Origin: an uncultured Acetatifactor sp.
GTDB taxonomy: Bacteria > Bacillota > Clostridia > Lachnospirales > Lachnospiraceae
DNA: 44,627 nt
Assembly (NCBI GenBank): GCA_910577035.1
Contig: CAJTKW010000035.1
Coordinates: 1-44,627, forward strand
Reading direction: 5' to 3'
The position numbers were made by a program, and so were the translations under genes. The stretch's first letter is position 1. Every line of letters starts with the position of its first letter. The notes beneath the pieces are model-generated. The model was not told the DNA's origin. It worked only from the letters and a program-made list of their open reading frames with translations, and did no database searches. Shown here in pieces: positions 1 through 6,154 of this stretch.

Positions 1-2
1 TC

Positions 3-893
3 TGCCGGGTGTTAAGCCCCGGCTGTAAGTTTGACACCATGCTGGTGCTGAACGGGCCGCAGGGCGTGGGGAAGAGTACGCTGATCGCGAGGCTGGCGGG
101 GGAGTGGTTTTCGGACAGCCTGAATTTGAGCGACACGAAGGACAAGACGGCGGCGGAGAAGCTGCAGGGGTACTGGATTATGGAGATCGGGGAGCTGGCG
201 GGTTTGAAAAAGGCGGAGGTGGAGACTCTGCGGAGTTTTCTTTCCAGGCAGAATGATATTTACCGGGCTTCTTTTGGCAGGAGGGCGACGCCCCACCTGC
301 GGCAGTGCGTGTTTTTCGGGACTACCAATGCGGAGAAGGGGTATCTGCGGGATACCACGGGGAACCGGCGTTTCTGGCCGGTGAAGACGCCGGGAGGCGG
401 CAGGAGGCATTCCTGGGAGCTGACGAAGGAGGAGGTCTGCCAGATCTGGGCGGAGGTGTTGGTCTATGTGGGGAAGGGTGAGAAGCTGTACCTTGACGGG
501 AAGGACGAGACGGCGGCGAAGCGGGAGCAGCGGGAGGCCATGGAGAGCGACGAGCGGGAAGGGCTGGTCCGCGAGTATCTGGAAACGCTGCTGCCGAAGA
601 ATTGGGACGAGATGGGGCTGTTTGAGCGCAGGGAGTTCCTGCACGGGGACGAGTTCGGGAAGCCGGGCGTGAAGGGGACTGTGCGCCGGACGGCGGTGTC
701 TAATATGGAGATTTGGTGTGAGTGTTTCGGGAAGGAGCGGGCAGGCTTGAAGCGCATGGACAGTGGTGAGATTTCTGCTATCATGGCGAAGATTGGAGGG
801 TGGGATTCCGGCAGGAAGAAAGAACGGATTCCGCTTTATGGGCCGCAGTGGGTGTATAAGCGTGCCAAAGGGGATGTTCCAAAAACCGAATAG
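3..893 (+). CDS. VapE-family replication ATPase, C-terminal part (5' end outside window)
   Basis: The frame is open through the left edge, so only the last ~296 codons are visible. A Walker A motif GPQGVGKST lies near the start, followed by a Walker B-like IMEIGEL. A sensor-1-like VFFGTTNAE and an arginine-finger-like GNRRFWPV follow, in the order usual for virulence-associated protein E (superfamily 3 helicase-like) phage ATPases. These proteins normally carry an N-terminal primase part, which would lie upstream. The role is probably phage replication initiation or unwinding. A VRR-NUC nuclease and a SNF2 helicase follow, a common replication-module order in Firmicute siphophages. The family call is confident; the exact biochemical role is inferred. 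Confidence 0.85.
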   Translation, partial: CRVLSPGCKFDTMLVLNGPQGVGKSTLIARLAGEWFSDSLNLSDTKDKTAAEKLQGYWIMEIGELAGLKKAEVETLRSFLSRQNDIYRASFGRRATPHLRQCVFFGTTNAEKGYLRDTTGNRRFWPVKTPGGGRRHSWELTKEEVCQIWAEVLVYVGKGEKLYLDGKDETAAKREQREAMESDEREGLVREYLETLLPKNWDEMGLFERREFLHGDEFGKPGVKGTVRRTAVSNMEIWCECFGKERAGLKRMDSGEISAIMAKIGGWDSGRKKERIPLYGPQWVYKRAKGDVPKTE

Positions 894-1119
894 GGAGTTG
901 GAACGGAACAGGACGGTTGTTTGTTCCAAAATGGCTCTTTTTGGAACAGATTTTTGGAACATGGGAACAGGGGGAAAACACTGGGGAAAGTGGCTGTGTT
1001 CCTATGTTCCATAAAATTATTATATAGATAGAATATATAAAATAAAGGGAGACTGGCAGGTGCATACACACATATGCGCGTAATAAAGGATTTTTGGGTT
1101 TTTCGGAACTTTTGGAACA
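875..1119. repeat. Cluster of GGAACA / TGTTCC hexamers
   Basis: Eleven copies of GGAAC(A) or its complement TGTTCC fall in 245 bp, at 875, 900, 905, 922, 943, 956, 964, 997, 1005, 1105 and 1114, mostly in the non-coding gap after the VapE gene. The middle (about 1011-1060) is AT-rich. Iteron-like clusters next to a replication ATPase gene can mark a phage origin, but that role is an inference. A decayed coding extension of the VapE gene is the main alternative. Confidence 0.45.
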
Positions 1120-1137
1120 GGAGGAGGCGGAAAGGGC

Positions 1138-1197
1138 ATGGATTTTTATGATTTGGCGGTTGAAAAGCAGGAGGGTGAATACGATGCGGGAGAGTGA
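1138..1197 (+). CDS. Possible 19-residue leader ORF
   Basis: An ATG follows GAGGAGGCGG at a reasonable distance and opens a 19-codon frame ending in TGA inside the start of the VRR-NUC gene. It could be a short coupling peptide or chance. No family is recognisable. Confidence 0.2.
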   Translation: MDFYDLAVEKQEGEYDAGE

Positions 1198-1465
1198 GAT
1201 TGAGCGGCGGCTGGCCGTATCGGTGAAGAGGCTGGGAGGCATGGCGGTGAAGTTCGTTTCGCCCGGTTTGGATGGGGTGCCGGACCGGATTGTTTTGCTG
1301 CCGGGAGGGAAGGTTGCTTTTGTGGAGCTGAAGGCGCCTGGGAAGAGATTGAGGCCGCTGCAGGAGAAGCGGAAGAGGCAGTTGGAGGGGCTGGGGTTTC
1401 CGGTTTATATGGTGGACAGGGTGGAGCAGATTGGAGGTGTGCTGGATGAGATATGTTCCCCATGA
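1184..1465 (+). CDS. VRR-NUC domain nuclease
   Basis: This 93-residue protein is a stand-alone VRR-NUC (PD-(D/E)XK) nuclease. The diagnostic GVPDRIVL and AFVELKAPG segments hold the catalytic D and ExK residues, and the length is normal for phage members. The ATG at 1184 was chosen over an in-frame start 90 bases upstream because AGGAGGGTG (1169-1177) sits 6 bases before it. The gene overlaps the start of the helicase gene by 20 bases, so the two are probably translationally coupled. Phage VRR-NUC proteins next to SNF2 helicases are thought to act on branched replication or recombination intermediates. Confidence 0.85.
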   Translation: MRESEIERRLAVSVKRLGGMAVKFVSPGLDGVPDRIVLLPGGKVAFVELKAPGKRLRPLQEKRKRQLEGLGFPVYMVDRVEQIGGVLDEICSP

Positions 1466-2813
1466 GTATCAGGAGTATGCAAAGGAGTTTATCATCAGGG
1501 AGAGGGTGAGCGCGCTGTTTTTGGACTGCGGGCTTGGGAAGACGGTGATCACGCTGACGGCGGTGTGGGAGTTATTGTTTGATTATTTTGATGTCCGGAA
1601 GGTGCTTGTGGTTGCGCCTTTGCGGGTGGCGAGGGATACCTGGGGAGGGGAGCTGGAGAAGTGGGAGCATCTGTCCGGGATTGGGATGTCAAAGGTGCTT
1701 GGTTCGGAGAGGGAGCGGCTGGCGGCTTTGGAGCGGGAGGCGCAGGTGTATGTCATCAACCGGGAGAATGTGGAGTGGCTGGTGGATTCCGGCAGGTGGG
1801 ATTTTGATATGGTGGTGATTGATGAACTGTCTTCTTTCAAGTCCCATAGGGCGAAGCGGTTTAAGGCTTTGAAGAAGGTCCGGCCGAGGGTGAGGCGGAT
1901 TGTGGGGCTGACCGGGACGCCTGCACCGAACGGGCTGATTGACTTGTGGGCGGAGATTGGGCTGCTGGATATGGGGCAGAGGCTGGGGCGGTTTATCGGC
2001 GGATACCGGGAGCGGTTTTTTCTGCCGGATAAGCGGAGCAGGCAGATGGTGTTTTCCTATAAGCCCAGGGACGGGGCAGAGGAAGCGATTTATGGGTTGA
2101 TCTCTGATATCTGTATCAGCATGAGGGCGTGTGACTATCTGGATATGCCGGAGTGTGTGTATAACCGGGTGGAGGTTTCCATGAGCGGGCGGGAGGCGGA
2201 GCTGTATGAACGGCTGGAGCGGGATATGCTGCTGCCTTTTGCGGACGGGGATATTGACGCGGTGAATGCGGCGGGGCTTTCCAATAAGCTGCTGCAGATG
2301 GCGAACGGGGCGGTCTATGATGAGAACGGGAAGGTGAAGCGTATCCATGACCGGAAGCTGGAAGCGCTGGAGAATCTGATTGAGGCGGCCAACGGGAAGC
2401 CGGTGCTGGTGGCGTATTGGTATAGGCATGACCTGGAGCGGATACGGGAGAGGGTTGGGGCGGTGGAGCTGGACACGGCGGAGGATATGCGGATGTGGAA
2501 TGCCGGGGAGATCCCGCTGGCGGTGATCCATCCGGCTTCTGCGGGGCATGGGCTGAACCTGCAGGCGGGAGGCTCCACGCTGGTATGGTTTGGGCTTACC
2601 TGGTCTTTGGAGTTGTACCAGCAGATGAACGCAAGGCTGTGGCGGCAGGGGCAGGAGGATACGGTGGTGGTCCACCATCTGATAGCGAAGGGGACGCTGG
2701 ATGAGCGGGTGATGGCGGCCCTGGAGAGGAAGGACTGCGGGCAGGCGGCGCTTGTGGATGCGGTGAGGGCGAGGATTGGAGGCGGAAAGGATGGAGATAG
2801 AGAAGCTGTTTAA
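1446..2813 (+). CDS. SNF2/DEAD-like phage helicase
   Basis: This is a superfamily 2 helicase of about 455 residues. Motif I is CGLGKTV near residue 30, motif II is the variant VVIDELSSFKS, motif III is GLTGTPAPNG, and motif VI is QMNARLWRQGQ. The two RecA-like halves are compact with no accessory domain, as usual for phage SNF2-type helicases. The ATG at 1446 follows GGAGGTG (1433-1439), and the product starts MRYVPHEYQ, a typical Q-motif-like opening. The preceding nuclease gene overlaps it, and its own 3' end overlaps the regulator gene. It probably remodels or unwinds DNA during phage replication. Confidence 0.88.
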   Translation: MRYVPHEYQEYAKEFIIRERVSALFLDCGLGKTVITLTAVWELLFDYFDVRKVLVVAPLRVARDTWGGELEKWEHLSGIGMSKVLGSERERLAALEREAQVYVINRENVEWLVDSGRWDFDMVVIDELSSFKSHRAKRFKALKKVRPRVRRIVGLTGTPAPNGLIDLWAEIGLLDMGQRLGRFIGGYRERFFLPDKRSRQMVFSYKPRDGAEEAIYGLISDICISMRACDYLDMPECVYNRVEVSMSGREAELYERLERDMLLPFADGDIDAVNAAGLSNKLLQMANGAVYDENGKVKRIHDRKLEALENLIEAANGKPVLVAYWYRHDLERIRERVGAVELDTAEDMRMWNAGEIPLAVIHPASAGHGLNLQAGGSTLVWFGLTWSLELYQQMNARLWRQGQEDTVVVHHLIAKGTLDERVMAALERKDCGQAALVDAVRARIGGGKDGDREAV

Positions 2814-3276
2814 GGAATACCGGAGCTGGAAGAAGGATATGGGGCTTTTGGGGTTTGAGCTGTCACGGTTTGAGGGTGTGCCGTATGAGGACGTGATAAG
2901 GAGTATGTGTCTGGGGCAGCCCCAGGGGGAGAAGGTGCAGGGCGGCGGGACTTCGGATAAGACGGGGAATACGGCGGTGAAGTACCGGCAGGTGAAGGAG
3001 CGGCTGGATGATGACTGGTTCGAGTATCTGCTGGGGCGGTATCAGGCGGTGAAGGAAGAGCTGGAGTTTTTTGAGTATGCCGTGGGGCAGTTGAGCGGGA
3101 GGCTGCCGGAGGTGGTACGGGATATGGTGATGGAGGATATGACGTGGAGGGCGCTTTCCGAGAAGTACAGCGTGAGCGAGGCCATGATCGGGAAGTACCG
3201 GAAGAAGGCGCTGGCAGAGATGCGTGAGCTGTACCTGATGCGTGAGAAGACGGCGGGACGGTATCTTCTGGACTGA
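2791..3276 (+). CDS. ArpU/RinA-like late transcription regulator (sigma-70 region 4-like)
   Basis: The product is 161 residues. Its N-terminal half is helical and charged, and its C-terminal half has a sigma region 4-like helix-turn-helix (MTWRALSEKYSVSEAMIGKYRKK). The family is common just upstream of HNH/terminase genes in Firmicute phages, where members switch on late transcription. The ATG at 2791 has GGAGG (2778-2782) at 8 bases; a TTG 15 bases upstream is less likely. The repeat array, promoter-like sequence and tandem terminators directly downstream are the natural target region. It could instead act as an antiterminator. Confidence 0.75.
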   Translation: MEIEKLFKEYRSWKKDMGLLGFELSRFEGVPYEDVIRSMCLGQPQGEKVQGGGTSDKTGNTAVKYRQVKERLDDDWFEYLLGRYQAVKEELEFFEYAVGQLSGRLPEVVRDMVMEDMTWRALSEKYSVSEAMIGKYRKKALAEMRELYLMREKTAGRYLLD

Positions 3277-3288
3277 TTTTTATAATAC

Positions 3289-3318
3289 GGTTGAGTGATG
3301 GTTGAGTAGTGGTTGAGT
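3289..3318 (+). repeat. Three direct GGTTGAGT repeats, 11-bp period
   Basis: GGTTGAGT occurs at 3289, 3300 and 3311, exactly 11 bp apart, so all copies lie on one face of the helix. They sit 21 bp upstream of a promoter-like TTGAAA-18-TATTCT and 12 bp after the late-regulator gene. This is the expected layout of an activator-binding array; the regulator at 2791-3276 is the obvious candidate. Confidence 0.6.
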
Positions 3319-3338
3319 AAGAGTATAGGAAAGGTTTA

Positions 3339-3368
3339 TTGAAAGTTTATTGGAAACTGTGGTATTCT
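3339..3368 (+). promoter_or_regulatory. Candidate resident late promoter
   Basis: TTGAAA (3339-3344) and TATTCT (3363-3368) are separated by 18 bp, downstream of the GGTTGAGT array. Transcription would start near 3375 and run at once into two terminators. Confidence 0.5.
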
Positions 3369-3389
3369 TAGAATGCGAAGAACTGTAGG

Positions 3390-3421
3390 AAGCTCTGTGG
3401 ATATGTCCATGGGGCTTTTTC
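3390..3421 (+). terminator. Intrinsic terminator 1 in late leader
   Basis: AAGCTC pairs with GGGCTT around an inner TGGA/TCCA stem with a 4-base loop. A T-rich tail (TTTTTCTTTT) follows. It lies only about 15 bases after the predicted start of the late transcript. Confidence 0.7.
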
Positions 3422-3435
3422 TTTTGTCTTTGCAG

Positions 3436-3471
3436 GGCAGCGGGCTTCATCCTTTCACCGCTGCCTTTTTT
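3436..3471 (+). terminator. Intrinsic terminator 2 in late leader
   Basis: A perfect 8-bp stem GGCAGCGG/CCGCTGCC with a 14-base loop is followed by six T residues. It is the second terminator within 80 bp, directly before the ribosome site of the split gene at 3501. Confidence 0.8.
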
Positions 3472-3500
3472 GAGATTGAGGGGATGGAAGGGAGATTTTG

Positions 3501-3514
3501 ATGGATTGTTTTGC
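3501..3514 (+). pseudogene. 5' fragment of the split small Cys-rich phage gene
   Basis: Fourteen bases (ATG, three codons and two bases of a fourth) remain of the gene cut by the Mu-like prophage. AAGGGAG (3488-3494) lies 6 bases upstream, a good ribosome site. Joining 3501-3514 to 34953-35142, with one copy of the 5-bp duplication removed, restores an unbroken 67-codon frame. That frame begins MDCFAMNDRGKC. Confidence 0.85.
3510..3514. repeat. Target-site duplication TTTGC, left copy
   Basis: TTTGC directly precedes the TGT terminus of the Mu-like element and recurs directly after its ACA terminus at 34948-34952. Five base pairs is the duplication size made by Mu. Confidence 0.92.
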
Positions 3515-3523
3515 TGTGGATCC

Positions 3524-3539
3524 TCACTAAGAATGTCAA
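3524..3539 (-). promoter_or_regulatory. Transposase-binding site L1 (terminal)
   Basis: TCACTAAGAATGTCAA is the exact inverse of the site at 34901-34916 (TTGACATTCTTAGTGA). It starts 9 bp inside the left tip. By analogy with Mu it is the end-type site where the MuA-like transposase makes its cut. Confidence 0.85.
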
Positions 3540-3564
3540 AAAAGATAAAAAGTGAGAAAAGGTG

Positions 3565-3609
3565 AAAAAAGCTGAGAAATGCCGCAAAATCATGGCACTC
3601 AGCTTTTTT
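3565..3609. terminator. Bidirectional terminator inside the left end
   Basis: A perfect 12-bp stem AAAAAAGCTGAG/CTCAGCTTTTTT encloses a smaller TGCC/GGCA pairing. T6 follows on both strands. It lies in the 82-bp spacer between the two left transposase sites, where it would stop resident late transcription from entering the Mu-like phage. Confidence 0.85.
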
Positions 3610-3621
3610 GATGCGCAAAAA

Positions 3622-3637
3622 TTGACATTCTTGGTGC
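3622..3637 (+). promoter_or_regulatory. Transposase-binding site L2
   Basis: TTGACATTCTTGGTGC shares its first 11 bases with both right-end sites. It is inverted relative to L1 and separated from it by 82 bp, close to the long L1-L2 spacer of Mu where HU bends DNA. No third left site was found by eye. Confidence 0.75.
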
Positions 3638-3790
3638 GGGAAAAAATAGGTTGTTAAAATAGGGTTACAGGGGATATTTTACGAAGCTTTTAACAGTGTT
3701 CAACTAAGTTCAAATAGAAAGGTTCTTATTTTCGGTGTTTTGAAGAATAGTTGAATATTTGTAAAAGATGATTTTAGCCGGAGCATGAAA

Positions 3791-3956
3791 TATTGGGAAA
3801 CTAAGGAAGGATATAAAGTCAAATAGTTTCCCAATCTTTAAGGCAGTAAGACAGTGGCTTTTCTGGCTTATTATAGAATATTGGGAAACTAATGGGGTTA
3901 AATAATGGAACTGCAAAGCTTCCTTTATTAATACGCGCTCTTATAGTTTCCCAATA
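3791..3956. repeat. Four alternating copies of TATTGGGAAACTA
   Basis: Copies are at 3791-3803 (+), 3824-3835 (-, one base shorter at the end), 3879-3891 (+) and 3944-3956 (-), so orientation alternates. Spacing is about 33, 55 and 65 bp start to start. They lie between the left transposase sites and the repressor gene. They may bind a phage regulator or an accessory transposition factor; the protein is unknown. Confidence 0.75.
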
Positions 3957-3965
3957 TTCAAAACT

Positions 3966-3981
3966 TACAGATTAATCTGTA
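3966..3981. promoter_or_regulatory. 16-bp palindrome TACAGATTAATCTGTA, copy 1
   Basis: This perfect palindrome lies downstream of the repressor gene. A second copy with a different central pair is at 4487-4502, upstream of it. A pair of identical arms on both sides of an XRE repressor gene suggests operators that could be bridged by looping. Confidence 0.6.
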
Positions 3982-3989
3982 TAAAATAC

Positions 3990-4016
3990 AAAAAATAAAG
4001 ACACTAGAGGTCTTTA
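3990..4016 (-). terminator. Terminator of the repressor gene
   Basis: Read on the minus strand, TAAAGAC and GTCTTTA form a 7-bp stem with a 7-base loop followed by a TTTTTT tract. It ends the leftward repressor transcript about 60 bp after the stop codon. Confidence 0.7.
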
Positions 4017-4077
4017 AAGCATGATTTGAAAGAAAGTTGAAGATAGTTTAAATAAGATCATGCTTCTGAATAGATTG

Positions 4078-4407
4078 TTAATGCAATTCTCTTAATCGAA
4101 TTTTCAGCTGAATAATCTCTAATATTTCGCATTTATCATAATCAGTAAGGTGTTCATATAAATTTAGCAATTTCGATTTTTCTTCGGAAATATCAAATTT
4201 TCCCTCTTGTCCTGTGAGTAACCAATCAACAGAAACATTAAAATAATTAGCAATTCTTAATATTCTGTCACAAGAAGGAGAACTGCTATCCCATTTGCTT
4301 ATGGCACCATTACCTAAGCCAAGTTGCTCTTCAAGAGGTTTGAATTTTGTTTTGTTTAGTTCACAGAGATGTTGGATTCTACTTACTAGTCCTTCATGTG
4401 TAGCCAT
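4078..4407 (-). CDS. XRE-family lysogeny repressor of the Mu-like phage
   Basis: This 109-residue protein has an N-terminal XRE helix-turn-helix. The recognition region LEEQLGLGNGAISKWDSSSP is followed by ILRIANYFNVSVDWLLTGQ, the usual end of this fold. The last ~45 residues are helical and may dimerise. It is the only leftward gene of the element and sits where Mu carries its c repressor. GGAGGG lies 11 bases before the ATG. Palindromic operator-like sites upstream (4429-4514) overlap the rightward early promoter. It is unrelated in size to the 196-residue Mu repressor, so the immunity type is different. Confidence 0.82.
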   Translation of the reverse strand: MATHEGLVSRIQHLCELNKTKFKPLEEQLGLGNGAISKWDSSSPSCDRILRIANYFNVSVDWLLTGQEGKFDISEEKSKLLNLYEHLTDYDKCEILEIIQLKIRLRELH

Positions 4408-4450
4408 AGATTAATTATCCCTCCATAATAGAAAATTTTCTACATAATGA

Positions 4451-4479
4451 TTGACAAATAGAAAATAGTATAATATATT
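4451..4479 (+). promoter_or_regulatory. Early rightward promoter
   Basis: A consensus TTGACA (4451-4456) and TATATT (4474-4479) are 17 bp apart. This points rightward into the early operon and is overlapped by operator-like palindromes. Confidence 0.7.
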
Positions 4480-4486
4480 CTATTTA

Positions 4487-4502
4487 TACAGATAAATCTG
4501 TA
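4487..4502. promoter_or_regulatory. 16-bp palindrome TACAGATAAATCTGTA, copy 2
   Basis: Arms TACAGAT and ATCTGTA match copy 1 at 3966-3981. This copy lies just downstream of the early promoter -10 box, where a bound protein would block initiation. Confidence 0.6.
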
Positions 4503-4602
4503 GAATATCTTCTATTTTACATTTCTAAAGGCAAAAAGACTAGTACAAGTTGTAGTGGCCAGGATTGGCGACTGTACTATAGGTAAGAAGGAGGTGGATT
4601 AA

Positions 4603-4839
4603 TTGGCAAGAACTGTTGCAAGGGATCATGGACTATGGCTTTTTGACCTGGCGCACGGTAACCTGAAGGATCCGGAGGTCCTGCAGGGGTTCATCCAGCA
4701 TTATGTGCTGGAGGGGAAATCTCTGGACAATGTAATGGATGATCTGGTTTTCAGGACCAGCTATGGCATCCATTATACCGGGGAGGCTATGGACCAACTT
4801 AAGGCAGTGCTGGAAAAGACGGCGGAAGGAAGGTGTTAG
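4603..4839 (+). CDS. Early protein of unknown function
   Basis: This is a 78-residue acidic, mostly helical protein with no recognised domain. It starts at TTG, supported by AAGGAGGTGG (4588-4597) five bases upstream, an unusually strong site. As the first gene of the early operon it sits in the position of Mu ner, but no helix-turn-helix is visible. The next frame starts directly after its stop codon. Confidence 0.7.
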   Translation: MARTVARDHGLWLFDLAHGNLKDPEVLQGFIQHYVLEGKSLDNVMDDLVFRTSYGIHYTGEAMDQLKAVLEKTAEGRC

Positions 4840-5219
4840 ATGGCACGGAAGAAACTGAGTAATAGGAAAAGAAGCAGAATGCGGAGATTAAAAGGAAGCT
4901 CCAGAAAGATGGATACCTTCCACCGGATAAGCCCAGATTGAATCGGAAGAAATTCATTGATGAGGCAGAAGAAGAATGGAAAAACCGGGAGGAAGACTGC
5001 CGTGTCTGGTGGGAGGTCTATATCATGCAGGCAATGTCTTATATGCTGGGGCATAGTGGAAAGGATATGCGTCTGTCTCTTGAAGCAGTGGGGGTTGCCA
5101 AGGTGCTGAAGATTGCCATGAGGCTTCGGGAGTTCTCGGAGGAATTGAAAGCAAAGGGGGAAACGGAATACAAAATAATTGATCAGTACAACTACATTAA
5201 GGACATTATGGATTTATAA
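4840..5219 (+). pseudogene. Early gene with an apparent -1 frameshift
   Basis: The ATG at 4840 follows the previous stop directly and opens a frame reading MARKKLSNRK, which ends at TGA after 33 codons. The frame one base back stays open from 4866 to 5219. Read from there it gives a natural-looking continuation (IKRKLQKDGYLPPDKPRLNR, then FIDEAEEEW) but has no ATG or GTG start with a ribosome site. Adding one A to the run AAAA at 4867-4870 joins the two into one ~125-residue protein. Either one base was lost (mutation or sequencing error) or the ribosome slips there; no canonical slippery heptamer is present. The function is unknown. The C-terminal part is helical and includes WWEVYIMQAMSYMLGHSGKD. 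Confidence 0.7.
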
Positions 5220-5239
5220 GAGAGGAGGGAACGTGGGAA

Positions 5240-5527
5240 ATGGCCAGGATTTATTTATCCGGTGGCATAACGAATGTGCCAGACTTTTGGGATCGATTTG
5301 AAACCGCAGAAAAAGTGCTGACGGAAAAGGGTTTTTCGGTTATTAATCCGGCAAAATTGGAGCAGGCGCTGCCTCACCTAACTTACGAGGAACGGATGAA
5401 AATTGATTTTGCATTGCTGGATATGTGCGACAGCATCTATATGTTGTACGGCTGGAAGCAGTCGCCTGGCGCAAACCGTGAACTTGGGTATGCGATGGCA
5501 AAAGGTATGAAACTTATGTTTGAGTAG
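5240..5527 (+). CDS. DUF4406-like protein (nucleoside deoxyribosyltransferase fold)
   Basis: This 95-residue protein begins MARIYLSGGITN, the typical opening of DUF4406 / nucleoside 2-deoxyribosyltransferase-like phage proteins. It ends with the matching SPGANRELGYAMAKGMKLMFE segment, with its conserved glutamate. Such proteins may act on nucleotides, but the phage role is not established. GAGGAGGGA precedes the ATG at a usual distance. It lies in a run of small early genes. Confidence 0.75.
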   Translation: MARIYLSGGITNVPDFWDRFETAEKVLTEKGFSVINPAKLEQALPHLTYEERMKIDFALLDMCDSIYMLYGWKQSPGANRELGYAMAKGMKLMFE

Positions 5528-5538
5528 GGGAGGAGGAT

Positions 5539-5748
5539 GTGCCAGTGGAGAATAAAAAGGAAATTGTGATACGGCTGAAACTTTTGCTGAATGCAACCAG
5601 GGCAGGAGAGGACATCAAGAAGATGGAGCTGACAGAAGATAAGGACTTTGTAATGATCCAGTGGGAAAACGGAAGCACCCAGAAGGTAAATATAGCAGCG
5701 GATTCGGGTGTGGCCCTCATTAATGATGTGCTGCAGGCAATTATTTGA
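5539..5748 (+). CDS. Small early protein of unknown function
   Basis: The product is 69 residues from a GTG at 5539; a second GTG at 5545 fits the GGGGAGGAGG site about equally well. Alternating hydrophobic and charged residues near the end (KDFVMIQWENGSTQKVNIA) suggest a small beta sheet. No family was recognised. The gene follows the DUF4406 gene by 11 bases in the same operon. Confidence 0.6.
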   Translation: MPVENKKEIVIRLKLLLNATRAGEDIKKMELTEDKDFVMIQWENGSTQKVNIAADSGVALINDVLQAII

Positions 5749-5757
5749 TGCGGTTGA

Positions 5758-5970
5758 ATGGGCGATGTTATGGCGGAAATTATATTACACCCATGTCATC
5801 AGGATTATTGTAAAGAATGCAGTTTCTATGATGGCAAAAATGGTAACTGCAAAAGTGAAGATTATGCAAAGCACATCTATGAGGTAAATTGTGTGTGGAA
5901 CTATTGCAAATATAAGCGGAGACGGATACATAAAAACGGGGAAGGAGGGACAGATGAAGCGGGAAACTAG
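5758..5970 (+). CDS. Small Cys-rich early protein, probable zinc binder
   Basis: This 70-residue protein carries HPCHQDYCKEC, CSFYDGKNGNC and CVWNYC, six or seven cysteines and histidines that could hold one or two zinc ions. The C-terminus is basic (KYKRRRIHK). A second ATG at 5770 is an alternative start. The 3' end overlaps the next gene by 17 bases. Function is unknown. Confidence 0.55.
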   Translation: MGDVMAEIILHPCHQDYCKECSFYDGKNGNCKSEDYAKHIYEVNCVWNYCKYKRRRIHKNGEGGTDEAGN

Positions 5971-6154
5971 CTATACAGAGTTTGGCCAGTGGCTGCGGAT
6001 CGAGCTGATCAAGCGGAACCTGACAGCCAAGGAGCTGGCAAAGCTGGCCGGGATTGACCACAGGGTGGTGTCTGATGTGATGGTGGGCAGGAACAAGAGC
6101 CACCAGCAGGAGCTGAAGGAGGCCCTGCAGAGGTATGATGAAAGGCCGGCATAA
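5954..6154 (+). CDS. Small XRE-type HTH protein, possible Ner-like regulator
   Basis: This 66-residue protein is almost entirely one helix-turn-helix domain (LTAKELAKLAGIDHRVVSDV). The ATG at 5954 is supported by GAAGGAGGGA upstream; a longer in-frame start is not. Size and place between repressor and transposase resemble Mu Ner (75 residues), which shuts down early transcription. That equivalence is inference. Confidence 0.7.
   Translation: MKRETSYTEFGQWLRIELIKRNLTAKELAKLAGIDHRVVSDVMVGRNKSHQQELKEALQRYDERPA

Larger units (their letters stand above)
3515..4077. other. Non-coding left end of the Mu-like prophage
   Basis: This 563-bp stretch lacks a convincing gene. It holds two transposase sites, a bidirectional terminator between them, four alternating copies of TATTGGGAAACTA, a 16-bp palindrome, and the terminator of the repressor gene. 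An inverted repeat AAGCATGAT/ATCATGCTT (4017-4025 and 4057-4065) also lies here. Small frames in it are AT-rich and lack ribosome sites. Confidence 0.75.
4429..4514. promoter_or_regulatory. Operator region, three TAGAAAATTTTCTA-like sites
   Basis: The perfect 14-bp palindrome TAGAAAATTTTCTA is at 4429-4442. Degenerate copies are at 4469-4482 (TATAATATATTCTA) and 4501-4514 (TAGAATATCTTCTA). The middle one covers the early promoter -10 box. The region lies about 915-1000 bp from the left tip, the same distance as the Mu operator/transposition enhancer. Function is inferred from position and symmetry. Confidence 0.65.

Noticed and set aside
3280..3618. Minus-strand frame across the late leader and left end
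   Set aside because: It crosses the insertion junction, both terminators and a transposase site, and has no ribosome site. It is a chance frame.
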